Position numbers and translations under genes: made by a program
Shown: one piece after another, positions 44,054 through 52,591 of the stretch
Layout of the letters: each line of letters starts with the position of its first letter
Numbering within the stretch: the first letter of the stretch is position 1
The notes under the pieces: generated by a model
Databases searched by the model: none
Told to the model about the DNA's origin: nothing
Seen by the model: the letters and a program-made list of their open reading frames with translations, nothing else
From: an uncultured Nioella sp.
GTDB lineage: Bacteria; Pseudomonadota; Alphaproteobacteria; Rhodobacterales; Rhodobacteraceae
Assembly (NCBI GenBank): GCA_947498125.1
Contig: CANMJH010000002.1
Span: forward strand, 873,001-937,000
DNA length: 64,000 nucleotides
Direction of reading: 5' to 3'

Positions 44054-46108
44054 TTACCGCCAAAGCCAAGCGTGACCGGCAAACCATCCCTGCAATTTTG
44101 CCAAGGATCGAAGCTTTAGGGCGGGCGCTGGTATTTGACCCGAGGCCAACCGCTCTACTGCGACCTCAACAGGGCAGGCGAGACCGGTGAGCGGGTCAAA
44201 GTAGCGTGGATAGGTGATCAGTGTGGCATGCACCAAGGCTTGCAAACTGGGCCGTGCTGCGCGGCGCGCCGGGATGTCGCCAATGTCTTTTGTCAGCCCC
44301 CATCCCGCGTAGAATGGCGCGCCTGTGACCGTCACTTCGACCCCGCGCAGCAGGGCCTCGAACCCCATGAGCGAAGTCATTGTCACCAGATGATCGGCGG
44401 CATTGATCAAGGTCACTGGGTCAGTGTGATCCGCGACAAAATCAGTCAGACCAGAAAGCTGATCGGCCTCGATCTTGCCCTCGCGTAGACCCGCTTCGAC
44501 ATCGGGGTGCGGTTTGTAAATCAGATACGCCTTGGGAAACAACGTGCGCGCCTGTCGCAAGAGATCTAGATTGCTGGCGATTTTTCCGGCGCCCAATCGA
44601 ATGGATGCATCGTCTTCAACTTGCCCCGGTACGACAACGACAGCGCGGTCGCCCGCATCCGGCAAGGTCGCGGCTGAACCTACATTGTATTTACTGACAC
44701 CCGTTGCATTCAGCGCCCGGATCAAACCCTCTGCGCGGTGCAATCTTTCCCGCGGAAGGTTTGCAGCTTCTGAAATCAACCGCTCTAACCGACTTTCGCG
44801 TGTTGGATCGTAATAAATGCCGAGATCGTCTTTTACCAAGCTAAGAGGTGGCGTCAGCTCAGCCCCCAGCCCTCTGGATCTTAAAAACCCGTCCTCAAGC
44901 CGCTCTAATTGCAGGCCTGCCACGGCACAAGCGTCGCGCAGGGAACGGCAGTCCTTATTGGCCCAGACCAACGCCGGACGCTTCAGGTTTGCGGCAGCTT
45001 CGGGCGTTTTCATATAGCGCAGCGGTTTGCCCGCCCCACCAAACAGCTTTTGCAAAGGTGCGCGCTTCCAGGCTCGAATGCCAAGTGCGGCATACCCTTT
45101 GCGATCTTCGCGCCACGCACGTGACTGTGCCTCAAGCGCGCCCAGAACATCTTCAAGCCCGCAAAGGCGGTCGCGATAAGGGTCGTACCATTCGGGATAA
45201 AGTAGCAAAGCGCCCGCCACCAATTGCGCACGGGTTAGTTTGCGATTGCGTCGTGGAATCGGATTGCGGTCATCCGTCAGATCCCAACCCGCATAAAAAG
45301 GTTGCCCAAAGACACGTGGCCGGTGACCTGCAAGAATTGCCTCGAAACCCAATTGTGACGTGACAGTATAAACGGCAACAGCGCCTTCCATTAGCCGCCA
45401 GGGCGAGATGGGTTGGGTCAATAGCCGGGTTTTTTCATCGCAATCGTCCGGGCCATAATGCCCGTCGCGATGCCCGCCTGCGGTTTCGGGATGGGTTTTT
45501 ATAATGATCCTTGCGCCGGGGTTTTCCTCCCGTGCAAAGACCAACATTTCGCGAAAGGTACTATCCCGCGCTCCGCCCAACCGGATAGATGCATCACCGC
45601 GGGTCTGATCGATGATAAGAACATAGCCCGGCTGCGGCGGGTCAATTTCGGGATCAACGGCCGAATATTTTGTCAGATGTCCCTCTCGCAATCGGGCTAT
45701 GGCGTCGCGGGCACGATCCAGCAACGACGTATTGTCCAGCCCATGCGTGGCCAGCAGAGTCTCAAGATCTGACGGTTTCGAGCTGTCAAAATAGATGCCG
45801 CTGCGATCAATGGTCAGGCCAAGGGGCGGCTCGCCATCGCGGCCGGGAAACAAGGACCGCAAAAAGGCATCTTCCACACGGACGACATGGGCGCCAGTGG
45901 CCTCGGCCACGCCTTCGCCGCGTTTGGCATAGGGGCTGTGACCCCAAACCAGCACGTCATCATCGGCGCCGGGTTTGCCAAGCGTCAGGTCATGGCCTGC
46001 GAGTTCCAAGATCCGGCGAACCCGTTTGTTGGTTAGAAAGCCGCCGGTAAAATAAAAGGCCCGCCGAGAGTCTGATCCCGCGGGCCTTTCTTGCATGTCG
46101 CCATGCAT
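44054..46108 (-). CDS. kpsC: Capsule polysaccharide beta-Kdo transferase, KpsC type
   Basis: A 684-residue protein of the KpsC family. In group 2-type capsule systems it adds beta-Kdo residues onto phosphatidylglycerol to make the terminal glycolipid anchor, at the inner face of the membrane. The two halves are homologous: GEPPLGLTIDRSGIYFDSS near residue 90 is echoed by LTPPLSLVKDDLGIYYDPT near residue 410, and both halves carry the H-P/KPHPDVEAG type motifs (IIKTHPETAG, IYKPHPDVEAG). This gives two active GT domains. Its ATG is seven bases after the lipoprotein gene's stop. The transporter genes kpsMT are not here. Confidence 0.9.
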   Translation of the reverse strand: MHGDMQERPAGSDSRRAFYFTGGFLTNKRVRRILELAGHDLTLGKPGADDDVLVWGHSPYAKRGEGVAEATGAHVVRVEDAFLRSLFPGRDGEPPLGLTIDRSGIYFDSSKPSDLETLLATHGLDNTSLLDRARDAIARLREGHLTKYSAVDPEIDPPQPGYVLIIDQTRGDASIRLGGARDSTFREMLVFAREENPGARIIIKTHPETAGGHRDGHYGPDDCDEKTRLLTQPISPWRLMEGAVAVYTVTSQLGFEAILAGHRPRVFGQPFYAGWDLTDDRNPIPRRNRKLTRAQLVAGALLLYPEWYDPYRDRLCGLEDVLGALEAQSRAWREDRKGYAALGIRAWKRAPLQKLFGGAGKPLRYMKTPEAAANLKRPALVWANKDCRSLRDACAVAGLQLERLEDGFLRSRGLGAELTPPLSLVKDDLGIYYDPTRESRLERLISEAANLPRERLHRAEGLIRALNATGVSKYNVGSAATLPDAGDRAVVVVPGQVEDDASIRLGAGKIASNLDLLRQARTLFPKAYLIYKPHPDVEAGLREGKIEADQLSGLTDFVADHTDPVTLINAADHLVTMTSLMGFEALLRGVEVTVTGAPFYAGWGLTKDIGDIPARRAARPSLQALVHATLITYPRYFDPLTGLACPVEVAVERLASGQIPAPALKLRSLAKLQGWFAGHAWLWR

Positions 46109-46114
46109 AGACTT

Positions 46115-47245
46115 TTATTCTGCCAAGCTGCTGATCGAGCCCGCAGTCGAGAGGGTCCCGGTCAGCGCACCAATGACTTGGTTCCATTGTGCAAACGGAG
46201 CCACAGTCACATACAGCGTATCCTCATCACGGATCACAAAGTCCCGCGCTTCAAACATGCCGGTTGGGGCTGTCAGATCCAAGACGTAGATCATCCGCTG
46301 CGTGCCGCTGATATCGTTGCGGCCAAGAACCTGCCGGGCAATTGCCTCGGGCTCATTGCGAAGAATGAAGACACCGGTTGGATCCGCCAGTGAGGGGTTC
46401 AGCCCGCCCACGGTTGCAATCGCTTCGATGGCCGAGATGGTCTGGCTATCGAAAGGAACGCGGGTTTGCGCGTTGGTTGCCCCAAGTGCCGTGAAGGTCC
46501 GGGTATCCTCTTCCACAAGAATGCGGTCATTCGCACGAAGGGCGATGTCCAGCTCGGGGTTGTCATAAAGATCTTCGAACCAGATCGTGCCTGTGTGGCT
46601 GCCGCGAACGACGGTGATCTGCGCGATCTCCGGCTCGATCGTCACGCCGCCTGCATTGGCCAACATCGCTGAAAGCGTCCGGGTTGGACGTTCGATGGGG
46701 AACACGCCTTGCCCGCCAACTGCGCCGACAACAGAAACGGTCGCCCCGTCACCTTCAACACGGCGTACAATGACCTGCGGGTCCGGGGTTTGTTCATCCA
46801 GATTGCGGGTAATGATCTGGCGCAGCCCATCAGGCGTGTTGCCTGCCGCGCGAATGCGGCCCGCATATGGAATAAAGATAAAGCCAGCGCCATCAACCTG
46901 CACTTCGGCAAGTTCGGAACGCGGCGTGCCGGTCGGCCCAAGCAATGGATCGGTCACGTTTTCCCAGATCGACAGCGAAAGCATGTCGCCCGGGCGGATC
47001 GTGTCCGAGCCAATCTGGCCGGCATTGATGAAACTATCGGAAAAGCCGAGCGCTTCGACCACTGAGGTCGCGCGGATCACTCTGTCATTCACGGTTACGA
47101 CAAATGCGTCACCCTGATTTTGAACGGATCCACGGAAAAGCTCTCGCCGGTTTGGCCCGGTTCGTGGCAAGCCGCATGTAGCGACCAGTGTCACAACCAG
47201 AAACAGGGCGACGAATCGCGCCCATGGGGAAGCCATCGATTTCAA
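46115..47245 (-). CDS. Polysaccharide export outer-membrane lipoprotein (Wza/KpsD-like)
   Basis: A 376-residue exported protein of the polysaccharide biosynthesis/export family (BexD, KpsD, Wza). The signal peptide ends in a lipobox-like LVATCGLP. The export domain appears around TIRPGDMLSLSIWENV and VDGAGFIFIPYAGRIRAAGNTPDGLRQII in pieces, followed by SLBB repeats (VSVVGAVGGQGVFPIERPTRTLSAMLANAGG). It should form the outer-membrane channel for the capsule. It stands between kpsC and kpsS on one strand, the usual set without MT and E components. Confidence 0.9.
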   Translation of the reverse strand: MKSMASPWARFVALFLVVTLVATCGLPRTGPNRRELFRGSVQNQGDAFVVTVNDRVIRATSVVEALGFSDSFINAGQIGSDTIRPGDMLSLSIWENVTDPLLGPTGTPRSELAEVQVDGAGFIFIPYAGRIRAAGNTPDGLRQIITRNLDEQTPDPQVIVRRVEGDGATVSVVGAVGGQGVFPIERPTRTLSAMLANAGGVTIEPEIAQITVVRGSHTGTIWFEDLYDNPELDIALRANDRILVEEDTRTFTALGATNAQTRVPFDSQTISAIEAIATVGGLNPSLADPTGVFILRNEPEAIARQVLGRNDISGTQRMIYVLDLTAPTGMFEARDFVIRDEDTLYVTVAPFAQWNQVIGALTGTLSTAGSISSLAE

Positions 47246-47331
47246 TGGATTTGGCTCCTTATTGCCTGAACTGCCTCGGTTTATATTTTTTTTATAGCGT
47301 AGCGAATTTTTTTCGTTTGCGCCAGTTTTCT

Positions 47332-48678
47332 TTATTTCACAACCTGCAAGTGTTGCCGGGGGGCCGGACGACCCGCATCCAGCGCATCGTAGGGATCTTC
47401 CGGAGGAAGCATCATATCGACCACTTGGCGGAGCAATTGGCGCCGCCCGCGCGCAGAATAAAAGCTGCCAGTGATCTGCGAGGTTTCCAGCAAATAGTGC
47501 CGGTAATCGCGATAAGCGCGGCTGTCTGGACGGTCAGGGGACTGGAAAAACTTATCCAATGGCTGCGTCGAGACAAATTCAGGTTTGAGATATACGGCCG
47601 TCCCAAATGCCTTAAGAGGCAACCCGCGCCACAGAGCTTGCTGCGCGGCCGTAGAATTTACGGTTACGGCGCTACGTGCATCATTAAGAAGCTGAGCCAA
47701 CTTGCTGCCACGCACATAGTGGACACGGTTTTCTACACCCATGTCTTTTGCGAGCTTTTTAATGACTTTGCGCAAGGGCACACGCCCATCTTCAAGCGGG
47801 TGCGCTTTCAGAACAAGGTGGTGGTGGCGAGGTGCACCTTCGGCAAAGCCCTTTATCAACATGTCGAGAAATTCGGTCATGGAATTAAACGGGCTGTGAT
47901 CTTGAAAGCTGGCATCGTGTTCAAGTTGCAACAGCGCAATATGATAGGGGAAGCCGCCCGTCCGAATGCGCCATGTCGCAATAATGCGGCTAAGGGCATA
48001 GGCGGGCATCAACGCGATCCGGCGCAGGTAAAGCCGCAGCTCACGAGCGACGGTAATTGACCGGTGCGGCCGAAAGTTCCGGTAGTTGAAATTTAGGAAC
48101 ATCACGAACCAATGATAGAGCGCGCCGTAAAAGATGTGCTGGCGCATGTCGCCCCAACGCGCCGGTGCGTCCGGAAGATCCAGATCGAGGTTTTTCAACG
48201 CGCGCTGCATATTTGGAACCGAGGTTTGCATAAGCCGTGAATGACCATTGGCACCGCCGCGTTCATAGGTCACCCAATAGGGGCGCAAATACCCTTCTTC
48301 AAAGACGTGAACAGTAATTCCACGGTCACGGGCCATTTTGACGGCCTTAGCATGAATAGGCCGCGTGTCGCCGTAGAGGACAAGATCGGTGATCTTTTTC
48401 TCGGTCAATATTTCGGAAAGGCGGTTTGGCCAATCTTCTTGGCGCCCGTGATAGCCGATATAGCTAGAACGGTGATGCCAAAAGGCGCTGTCGCCCTGGT
48501 TAAATCCAACACGCCAAACAGAGGCCCCGGCGGCGCGCAACATTTTGCCCAAACGGTGAAAGAAGGGCCCATGGGGCCCCTGTAAAAACAGGAAAGTTCG
48601 GTTTTCGGCGGCCGTAATGGGCACGTTCAGCCTCATGTGCATGGGAACGGTGATACTTCGTTGATCAGAATTTTGCAT
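47332..48678 (-). CDS. kpsS: Capsule polysaccharide Kdo transferase, KpsS type
   Basis: A 448-residue protein of the KpsS family; with KpsC it builds the poly-Kdo linker on the phospholipid anchor of capsule. The N-terminal strand FLFLQGPHGPFFHRLGKMLRAAG is typical, and the middle has EEGYLRPYWVTYERGG plus a C-terminal part with NSTAAQQALWRGLPLKAFG and the HPLEDGR-type motif (LKAHPLEDGRVPL). It begins divergently from ribE with about 110 bases between. The start could be at M13 or M15; I take the first ATG behind GGCGG. Together with the two preceding genes it defines a capsule-export island. Confidence 0.9.
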   Translation of the reverse strand: MQNSDQRSITVPMHMRLNVPITAAENRTFLFLQGPHGPFFHRLGKMLRAAGASVWRVGFNQGDSAFWHHRSSYIGYHGRQEDWPNRLSEILTEKKITDLVLYGDTRPIHAKAVKMARDRGITVHVFEEGYLRPYWVTYERGGANGHSRLMQTSVPNMQRALKNLDLDLPDAPARWGDMRQHIFYGALYHWFVMFLNFNYRNFRPHRSITVARELRLYLRRIALMPAYALSRIIATWRIRTGGFPYHIALLQLEHDASFQDHSPFNSMTEFLDMLIKGFAEGAPRHHHLVLKAHPLEDGRVPLRKVIKKLAKDMGVENRVHYVRGSKLAQLLNDARSAVTVNSTAAQQALWRGLPLKAFGTAVYLKPEFVSTQPLDKFFQSPDRPDSRAYRDYRHYLLETSQITGSFYSARGRRQLLRQVVDMMLPPEDPYDALDAGRPAPRQHLQVVK

Positions 48679-48786
48679 CCGCCAATGTCACTATGTGGGC
48701 CGGTTTGTGCCCAGAATGTGGCCTCTGACCTTGCCGAAATCCCGGCGCGGGGCTACGTCAAAAGGGCTAAGAAAAAAGAGGCGCAG

Positions 48787-49374
48787 ATGTTTACCGGAAT
48801 CATCACTGATATTGGCCGTATCGAGCGGCTGGAGAAGACGGGCGATCTTCGCGCGCGGATTGCGACGGCCTATGACACCGCGACCATCGAAATCGGCGCG
48901 TCCATCGCCTGCAATGGCGTCTGTTTGACGGCGGTCGCCTTGGGGCCGGGCTGGTTCGACGTCGACATCTCTGCCGAGACTGTGTCGAAAACCAATATCG
49001 ATGAATGGGCTGAGTCAACGCGCATTAATCTGGAACGCGCCTTGAAAGTTGGCGATGAGCTTGGCGGACATATCGTGTCAGGGCACGTGGACGGTGTGGC
49101 TGACCTGATCGCAATGGAAGATGAAGGCGGCAGCACCCGCATGACCTTCCGCGCGCCCGCCGAACTGGCCAAGTTTATCGCGCCCAAAGGATCAGTGACG
49201 CTGAATGGAACATCGCTGACTGTGAATGAGGTTGACGGAAACACCTTTGGCATCAACGTCATTCCGCACACGCAAGAGGTGACAACCTGGGGCGAAGCGG
49301 CGGTTGGCGACCGTATCAACCTCGAGATTGATACATTGGCCCGCTACGTCGCTCGTCTGGCGGAAATGTCATGA
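48787..49374 (+). CDS. ribE: Riboflavin synthase, alpha chain
   Basis: A 195-residue riboflavin synthase that dismutates two lumazines into riboflavin. The two lumazine-binding domains are present: MFTGIITDIG at the start with the active-site Cys region GASIACNGVCLTAV, and the second domain GGHIVSGHVDGVADL with KGSVTLNGTSLTVNEV. The start at 48787 gives the invariant MFTGII. No FMN riboswitch (conserved AGGGGCGGGG and GACCCG-type boxes) was found in its leader. It is coupled by a 4-base overlap to the next gene. Confidence 0.96.
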   Translation: MFTGIITDIGRIERLEKTGDLRARIATAYDTATIEIGASIACNGVCLTAVALGPGWFDVDISAETVSKTNIDEWAESTRINLERALKVGDELGGHIVSGHVDGVADLIAMEDEGGSTRMTFRAPAELAKFIAPKGSVTLNGTSLTVNEVDGNTFGINVIPHTQEVTTWGEAAVGDRINLEIDTLARYVARLAEMS

Positions 49375-49946
49375 GCGTGCTTGGTCATAACGGCGGTCCG
49401 ACGATGGAGCCGGGATTTGGCTTTCGCAAACACGCGTGGGGCAAGGCCAGAAAATCGCTAATGAAAACCCTGCCAATTGAGATCCTGCGTGTCCGCGTGG
49501 CTCGCGCCAAACGATTGGGGATCGAGTATAAAACATATGCCTCGATCCGCGCGGCAAGCGGCCATGATGTTGTGGCATTTCTTTTTTCAGGCAATGCACT
49601 GGAATTACGCCGTGCCCGCGCTGCAATCCCGGATGCCAAAGCTGCCCGGCTCATCGATCTCGATGGGGCCGTGACACGTGTCGGCGCGATCTATGCCGCG
49701 ACCAACGCAAGCGCAGTACAAGCTGCCAATCCCAACTGTTTGGATGTCTTCGCCGCCGCGCCTGGATTTAACGAAAGCTGGTCGGCGTCGCGTGCAAAGC
49801 TAACGGCGATTTTGCGAGAACATAACTTACCAAAAGATGGTGTCGTTTTGGTGCCCGCAACGTCGGTCGAACAAGAATGGTGCCTTGCCGGAAAGCTTGC
49901 TGGCAGCATTCCAGCCGAGCGGTTTTTTCAGGCTGTGACCCAGTAA
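49371..49946 (+). CDS. Conserved protein of the riboflavin cluster, unknown function
   Basis: A 191-residue cytoplasmic protein embedded between ribE and ribB with a 4-base overlap to ribE, so translated with it. I do not recognise its fold. It opens with GHNGGPTMEPGFGFRKHAWGKARK and has a helix with RVARAKRLGIEYKTYASIRAASGHDVVAFLF; the second half has strands and two cysteines. This type of protein is, as far as I recall, often found at this spot in Rhodobacterales. A role in flavin or GTP metabolism is suggested by the genomic context only. Confidence 0.72.
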   Translation: MSVLGHNGGPTMEPGFGFRKHAWGKARKSLMKTLPIEILRVRVARAKRLGIEYKTYASIRAASGHDVVAFLFSGNALELRRARAAIPDAKAARLIDLDGAVTRVGAIYAATNASAVQAANPNCLDVFAAAPGFNESWSASRAKLTAILREHNLPKDGVVLVPATSVEQEWCLAGKLAGSIPAERFFQAVTQ

Positions 49947-50047
49947 ATGACCCAATCAATGTACGTCGCGGAACAATGAGCCCTATCTGGTCACTTGCCC
50001 GCCGCTGCGCTATGCCCCTAATCAGGAAAATGCGTGAGAGACCCTGA

Positions 50048-51172
50048 ATGAGCTTTGAAAACCCCGGACCGGTTGAGACCGAATTTGCCGATGTGATTTC
50101 TCCGATTGAAGAAATCATCGAAGACGCCCGCAATGGCCGCATGTTCATTCTGGTCGATCATGAGGATCGCGAGAATGAAGGTGATCTGGTTATTCCCGCG
50201 CAGATGGCTACACCGGATGCCGTGAATTTCATGGCCATGCATGGGCGCGGCCTTATCTGTCTATCCATGACGTCTGACCGGATCGACGCGCTTGGGTTGC
50301 CCTTGATGAGCAGCTATAACTCGTCCCGCCACGAAACAGCCTTTACCGTCTCAATCGAGGCCAGAGAGGGCGTTACGACTGGCATTTCTGCCGCCGACCG
50401 TGCCCGGACCGTGGCCGTCGCCATCGACAGTGCTGCTACCGCCACGGACATCGCGACGCCGGGCCATGTCTTTCCGCTGCGCGCACGCGATGGCGGCGTT
50501 TTGGTCCGCGCCGGCCATACCGAGGCGGCCGTCGATATCAGTCGGCTTGCCGGGCTGAACCCATCGGGTGTGATTTGTGAGATCATGAACGAAGACGGCT
50601 CGATGGCGCGCCTGCCTGACCTTATCAGTTTTGCGCAGCGCCACGGGCTGAAAATCGGCACGATTAGCGATCTGATCTCTTATCGCCGCCGCCATGATAA
50701 TCTGGTTGCCGTCCGGTCCGAGGAGGAGGTTACCTCGGAATTTGGCGGCGTGTGGAATATGCGCATCTATGCCGATACCGCCCATGGCGACGAACATATC
50801 GTTCTGATCAAGGGGGATGTTTCTGGCGATGATCCAGTGCTGGTTCGCATGCATTCTATGGATCCGATGCTGGATATCATCGGTACTGGCCCCAAAGGCC
50901 GCGCCTCTGAATTTGGGACAGCAATGCAGGCTGTCGCCGATGAAGGGCGGGGCGTTGTGGTGCTGTTGCGCGATACATCGATGCAACTTGATCCTGAAGA
51001 CGCACGATCGCCGCGCACTCTGCGCCAATACGGGCTGGGCGCGCAGATCCTTAGCTCGCTCGGGCTGTCAAAACTGGAACTTCTGACCAATTCGCCGACG
51101 CCCAAAGTCGTGGGGCTGGATGCATATGGGTTGGAAATTGTAGGAACCCGCAAAATTTCGGAGCTTGGATAA
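50048..51172 (+). CDS. ribB: 3,4-dihydroxy-2-butanone 4-phosphate synthase with degenerate GTP cyclohydrolase II domain
   Basis: A 374-residue RibBA-shaped protein. The N-terminal RibB half is complete, with DHEDRENEGDLVIPAQ (acidic metal loop), MAMHGRGLICLSM, TAFTVSIEAREGVTTGISAADRA and the HVFPLRARDGGVLVRAGHTEAAVD segment. The C-terminal half aligns with GTP cyclohydrolase II but where the enzyme has the zinc motif C-x2-GD-x-x-x-x-x-C-x-C, this protein reads VRMHSMDPMLDIIGTGPKGRASEFG, with no cysteine. It should therefore be a RibB-only enzyme (often called RibBX), and an active RibA must be encoded elsewhere. Confidence 0.92.
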   Translation: MSFENPGPVETEFADVISPIEEIIEDARNGRMFILVDHEDRENEGDLVIPAQMATPDAVNFMAMHGRGLICLSMTSDRIDALGLPLMSSYNSSRHETAFTVSIEAREGVTTGISAADRARTVAVAIDSAATATDIATPGHVFPLRARDGGVLVRAGHTEAAVDISRLAGLNPSGVICEIMNEDGSMARLPDLISFAQRHGLKIGTISDLISYRRRHDNLVAVRSEEEVTSEFGGVWNMRIYADTAHGDEHIVLIKGDVSGDDPVLVRMHSMDPMLDIIGTGPKGRASEFGTAMQAVADEGRGVVVLLRDTSMQLDPEDARSPRTLRQYGLGAQILSSLGLSKLELLTNSPTPKVVGLDAYGLEIVGTRKISELG

Positions 51173-51714
51173 TGGCCATCGCTGAATCGCATCATGTTTT
51201 GGATTTGCCAACATTCGACAAGCCAGTGAAGCTGCTGATCGTTGTTGCGCCGTATTACAAAGATATAGCCGACAACATGATTGCGGGCGCCACCGCGATC
51301 ATTGAACAGGTTGGCGGCACGTATGAGATCATCGAAGTGCCCGGCGCGCTGGAAGTTCCAACCGCGATTTCTATTGCATTCCGTCAATCCAACTTTGATG
51401 GCTTTGTTGCCCTTGGTTGCGTGATCCGGGGGGAAACCACCCATTACGATACCGTCTGCAATGACTCCAGCCGCGCCATTCAATTGCTTGGCCTGCAAGG
51501 CGCTTGTATTGGCAACGGTATTCTAACGGTCGAGTCTCGGCCGCAGGCAGAAGTACGCGCAGATCCGGCAGATCAGAACAAAGGTGGCGGCGCTGCGGCA
51601 GCCGCTTTGCACCTTATCGCGTTGACGCGCCGCTTCGCAGCGCCTAAAGGCGGCGTCGGATTTAAGCCGGCGGCGAGCGAGATTCAAATCGCCGGGGATA
51701 TCAAAAGGACCTGA
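51172..51714 (+). CDS. ribH: 6,7-dimethyl-8-ribityllumazine synthase
   Basis: A 180-residue lumazine synthase that joins the pyrimidine diamine and the butanone phosphate to form the substrate of riboflavin synthase. Motifs: VPGALEVPTAI, LGCVIRGETTHYDTVCNDSSRAIQ, and GNGILTVESRPQAEVRA, with the catalytic His in the H-Y-D segment. It has an N-terminal extension of about 20 residues compared with 154-160-residue family members. The ATG overlaps the ribB stop by one base, so coupling is tight; nusB follows eight bases later. Confidence 0.96.
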   Translation: MAIAESHHVLDLPTFDKPVKLLIVVAPYYKDIADNMIAGATAIIEQVGGTYEIIEVPGALEVPTAISIAFRQSNFDGFVALGCVIRGETTHYDTVCNDSSRAIQLLGLQGACIGNGILTVESRPQAEVRADPADQNKGGGAAAAALHLIALTRRFAAPKGGVGFKPAASEIQIAGDIKRT

Positions 51715-51721
51715 TCCCGAT

Positions 51722-52207
51722 ATGACCACTGCGCACCCCAAAGGCCCAAGCCGCGAAGAAAAGCGCCAGATGAAATCGGCCGCTCGGCTTTATGCTGTGC
51801 AAGCGCTTTTTCAAATGGAGGCCAGCAGCCAGACCATCGAAAAGGTCAAACGGGAGTTTTTGGATTTCCGCTTTGGTCAACAGGTGGCGGGCGAAGAATT
51901 GGTCGATGGCGATGTGTCTCTTTTCGTCAAGCTGATCGAAGATGCCGTGAACTGGCAAGCTCCGATTGACCAGATGACCGACCGGGCTTTGGTGGCGAAA
52001 TGGCCAATTTCCCGAATTGACCCCACGATCCGCGCATTGTTCCGCGCAGCCGGCGCAGAGCTGACGCAATCAACCACACCGCCAAAGGTGGTGATCAACG
52101 AGTTCGTCGATGTAGCCCGCGCATTTTTCCCCGAAGGTCGCGAGCCGAAATTCGTGAATGCCGTACTGGACCACATGGCACGCGAGGCCAAACCCGAGGC
52201 GTTCTGA
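51722..52207 (+). CDS. nusB: Transcription antitermination protein NusB
   Basis: A 161-residue all-helical RNA-binding protein that acts with NusE (S10) and NusG in rRNA antitermination. The N-terminal helix has RLYAVQALFQMEASSQTIEKV, and the C-terminal part contains ALFRAAGAELTQSTTPPKVVINEFVDVARAFFPEGREPKFVNAVLD in pieces, the family signature. It ends the rib cluster (ribE-unknown-ribB-ribH-nusB), the order common in alphaproteobacteria. After its stop comes a 380-base stretch with only one very small open frame. Confidence 0.95.
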   Translation: MTTAHPKGPSREEKRQMKSAARLYAVQALFQMEASSQTIEKVKREFLDFRFGQQVAGEELVDGDVSLFVKLIEDAVNWQAPIDQMTDRALVAKWPISRIDPTIRALFRAAGAELTQSTTPPKVVINEFVDVARAFFPEGREPKFVNAVLDHMAREAKPEAF

Positions 52208-52334
52208 ACACCGGGTTGTGCCGTCGCAAATTGGGGTAGACTGCCAGAAATTGCATGATGCCCTAGCGTTCCCACCGTAGGTTACGCGATTTCTTCATTG
52301 TCGCGGCTTTTGCATTAACCTCGGGGTAAACTGC

Positions 52335-52445
52335 ATGAAATCCATCAATTCTGTGCCGGCCATTGGCCTGGCTCTCTGTGCTGGTTTCTTGGCAGGGGCA
52401 GTTCAAGCGCAAGATATGTCGCGGCCCGCCACCAACGGTACTTAA
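52335..52445 (+). pseudogene. Signal-peptide-only open frame, probable gene remnant
   Basis: A 36-codon frame consists of an excellent signal peptide (KSINSVPAIGLALCAGFLAGAVQA, cut before QDMSRP) and nine more residues, then TAA followed at once by TAG. In the same frame a further 28 codons read VSQASGDRAFQVTAGGTATAAVG before another stop. It is probably the stub of a decayed exported protein; a tiny real exported peptide is possible. It occupies most of the 380-base gap 52208-52591, in which I see nothing else I can support. Confidence 0.4.
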
Positions 52446-52591
52446 TAGGTGAGTCAGGCGAGCGGGGACAGGGCGTTCCAAGTAACTGCCGGCGGCACCG
52501 CCACCGCCGCTGTTGGGATATCTCAGTATTAGTCTGTCTTTCGTGAGAACAGGCGATGCTGCCTGCTGACCGGCGGAGTTTGATCCCACCT

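Noticed and set aside
47188-48060. Open frame antisense to kpsS
   Set aside because: No recognisable protein features; kpsS on the opposite strand has clear family motifs.
48679-48786. Possible FMN riboswitch before ribE
   Set aside because: The conserved sequence blocks of the RFN element were not seen in this leader or before ribD.
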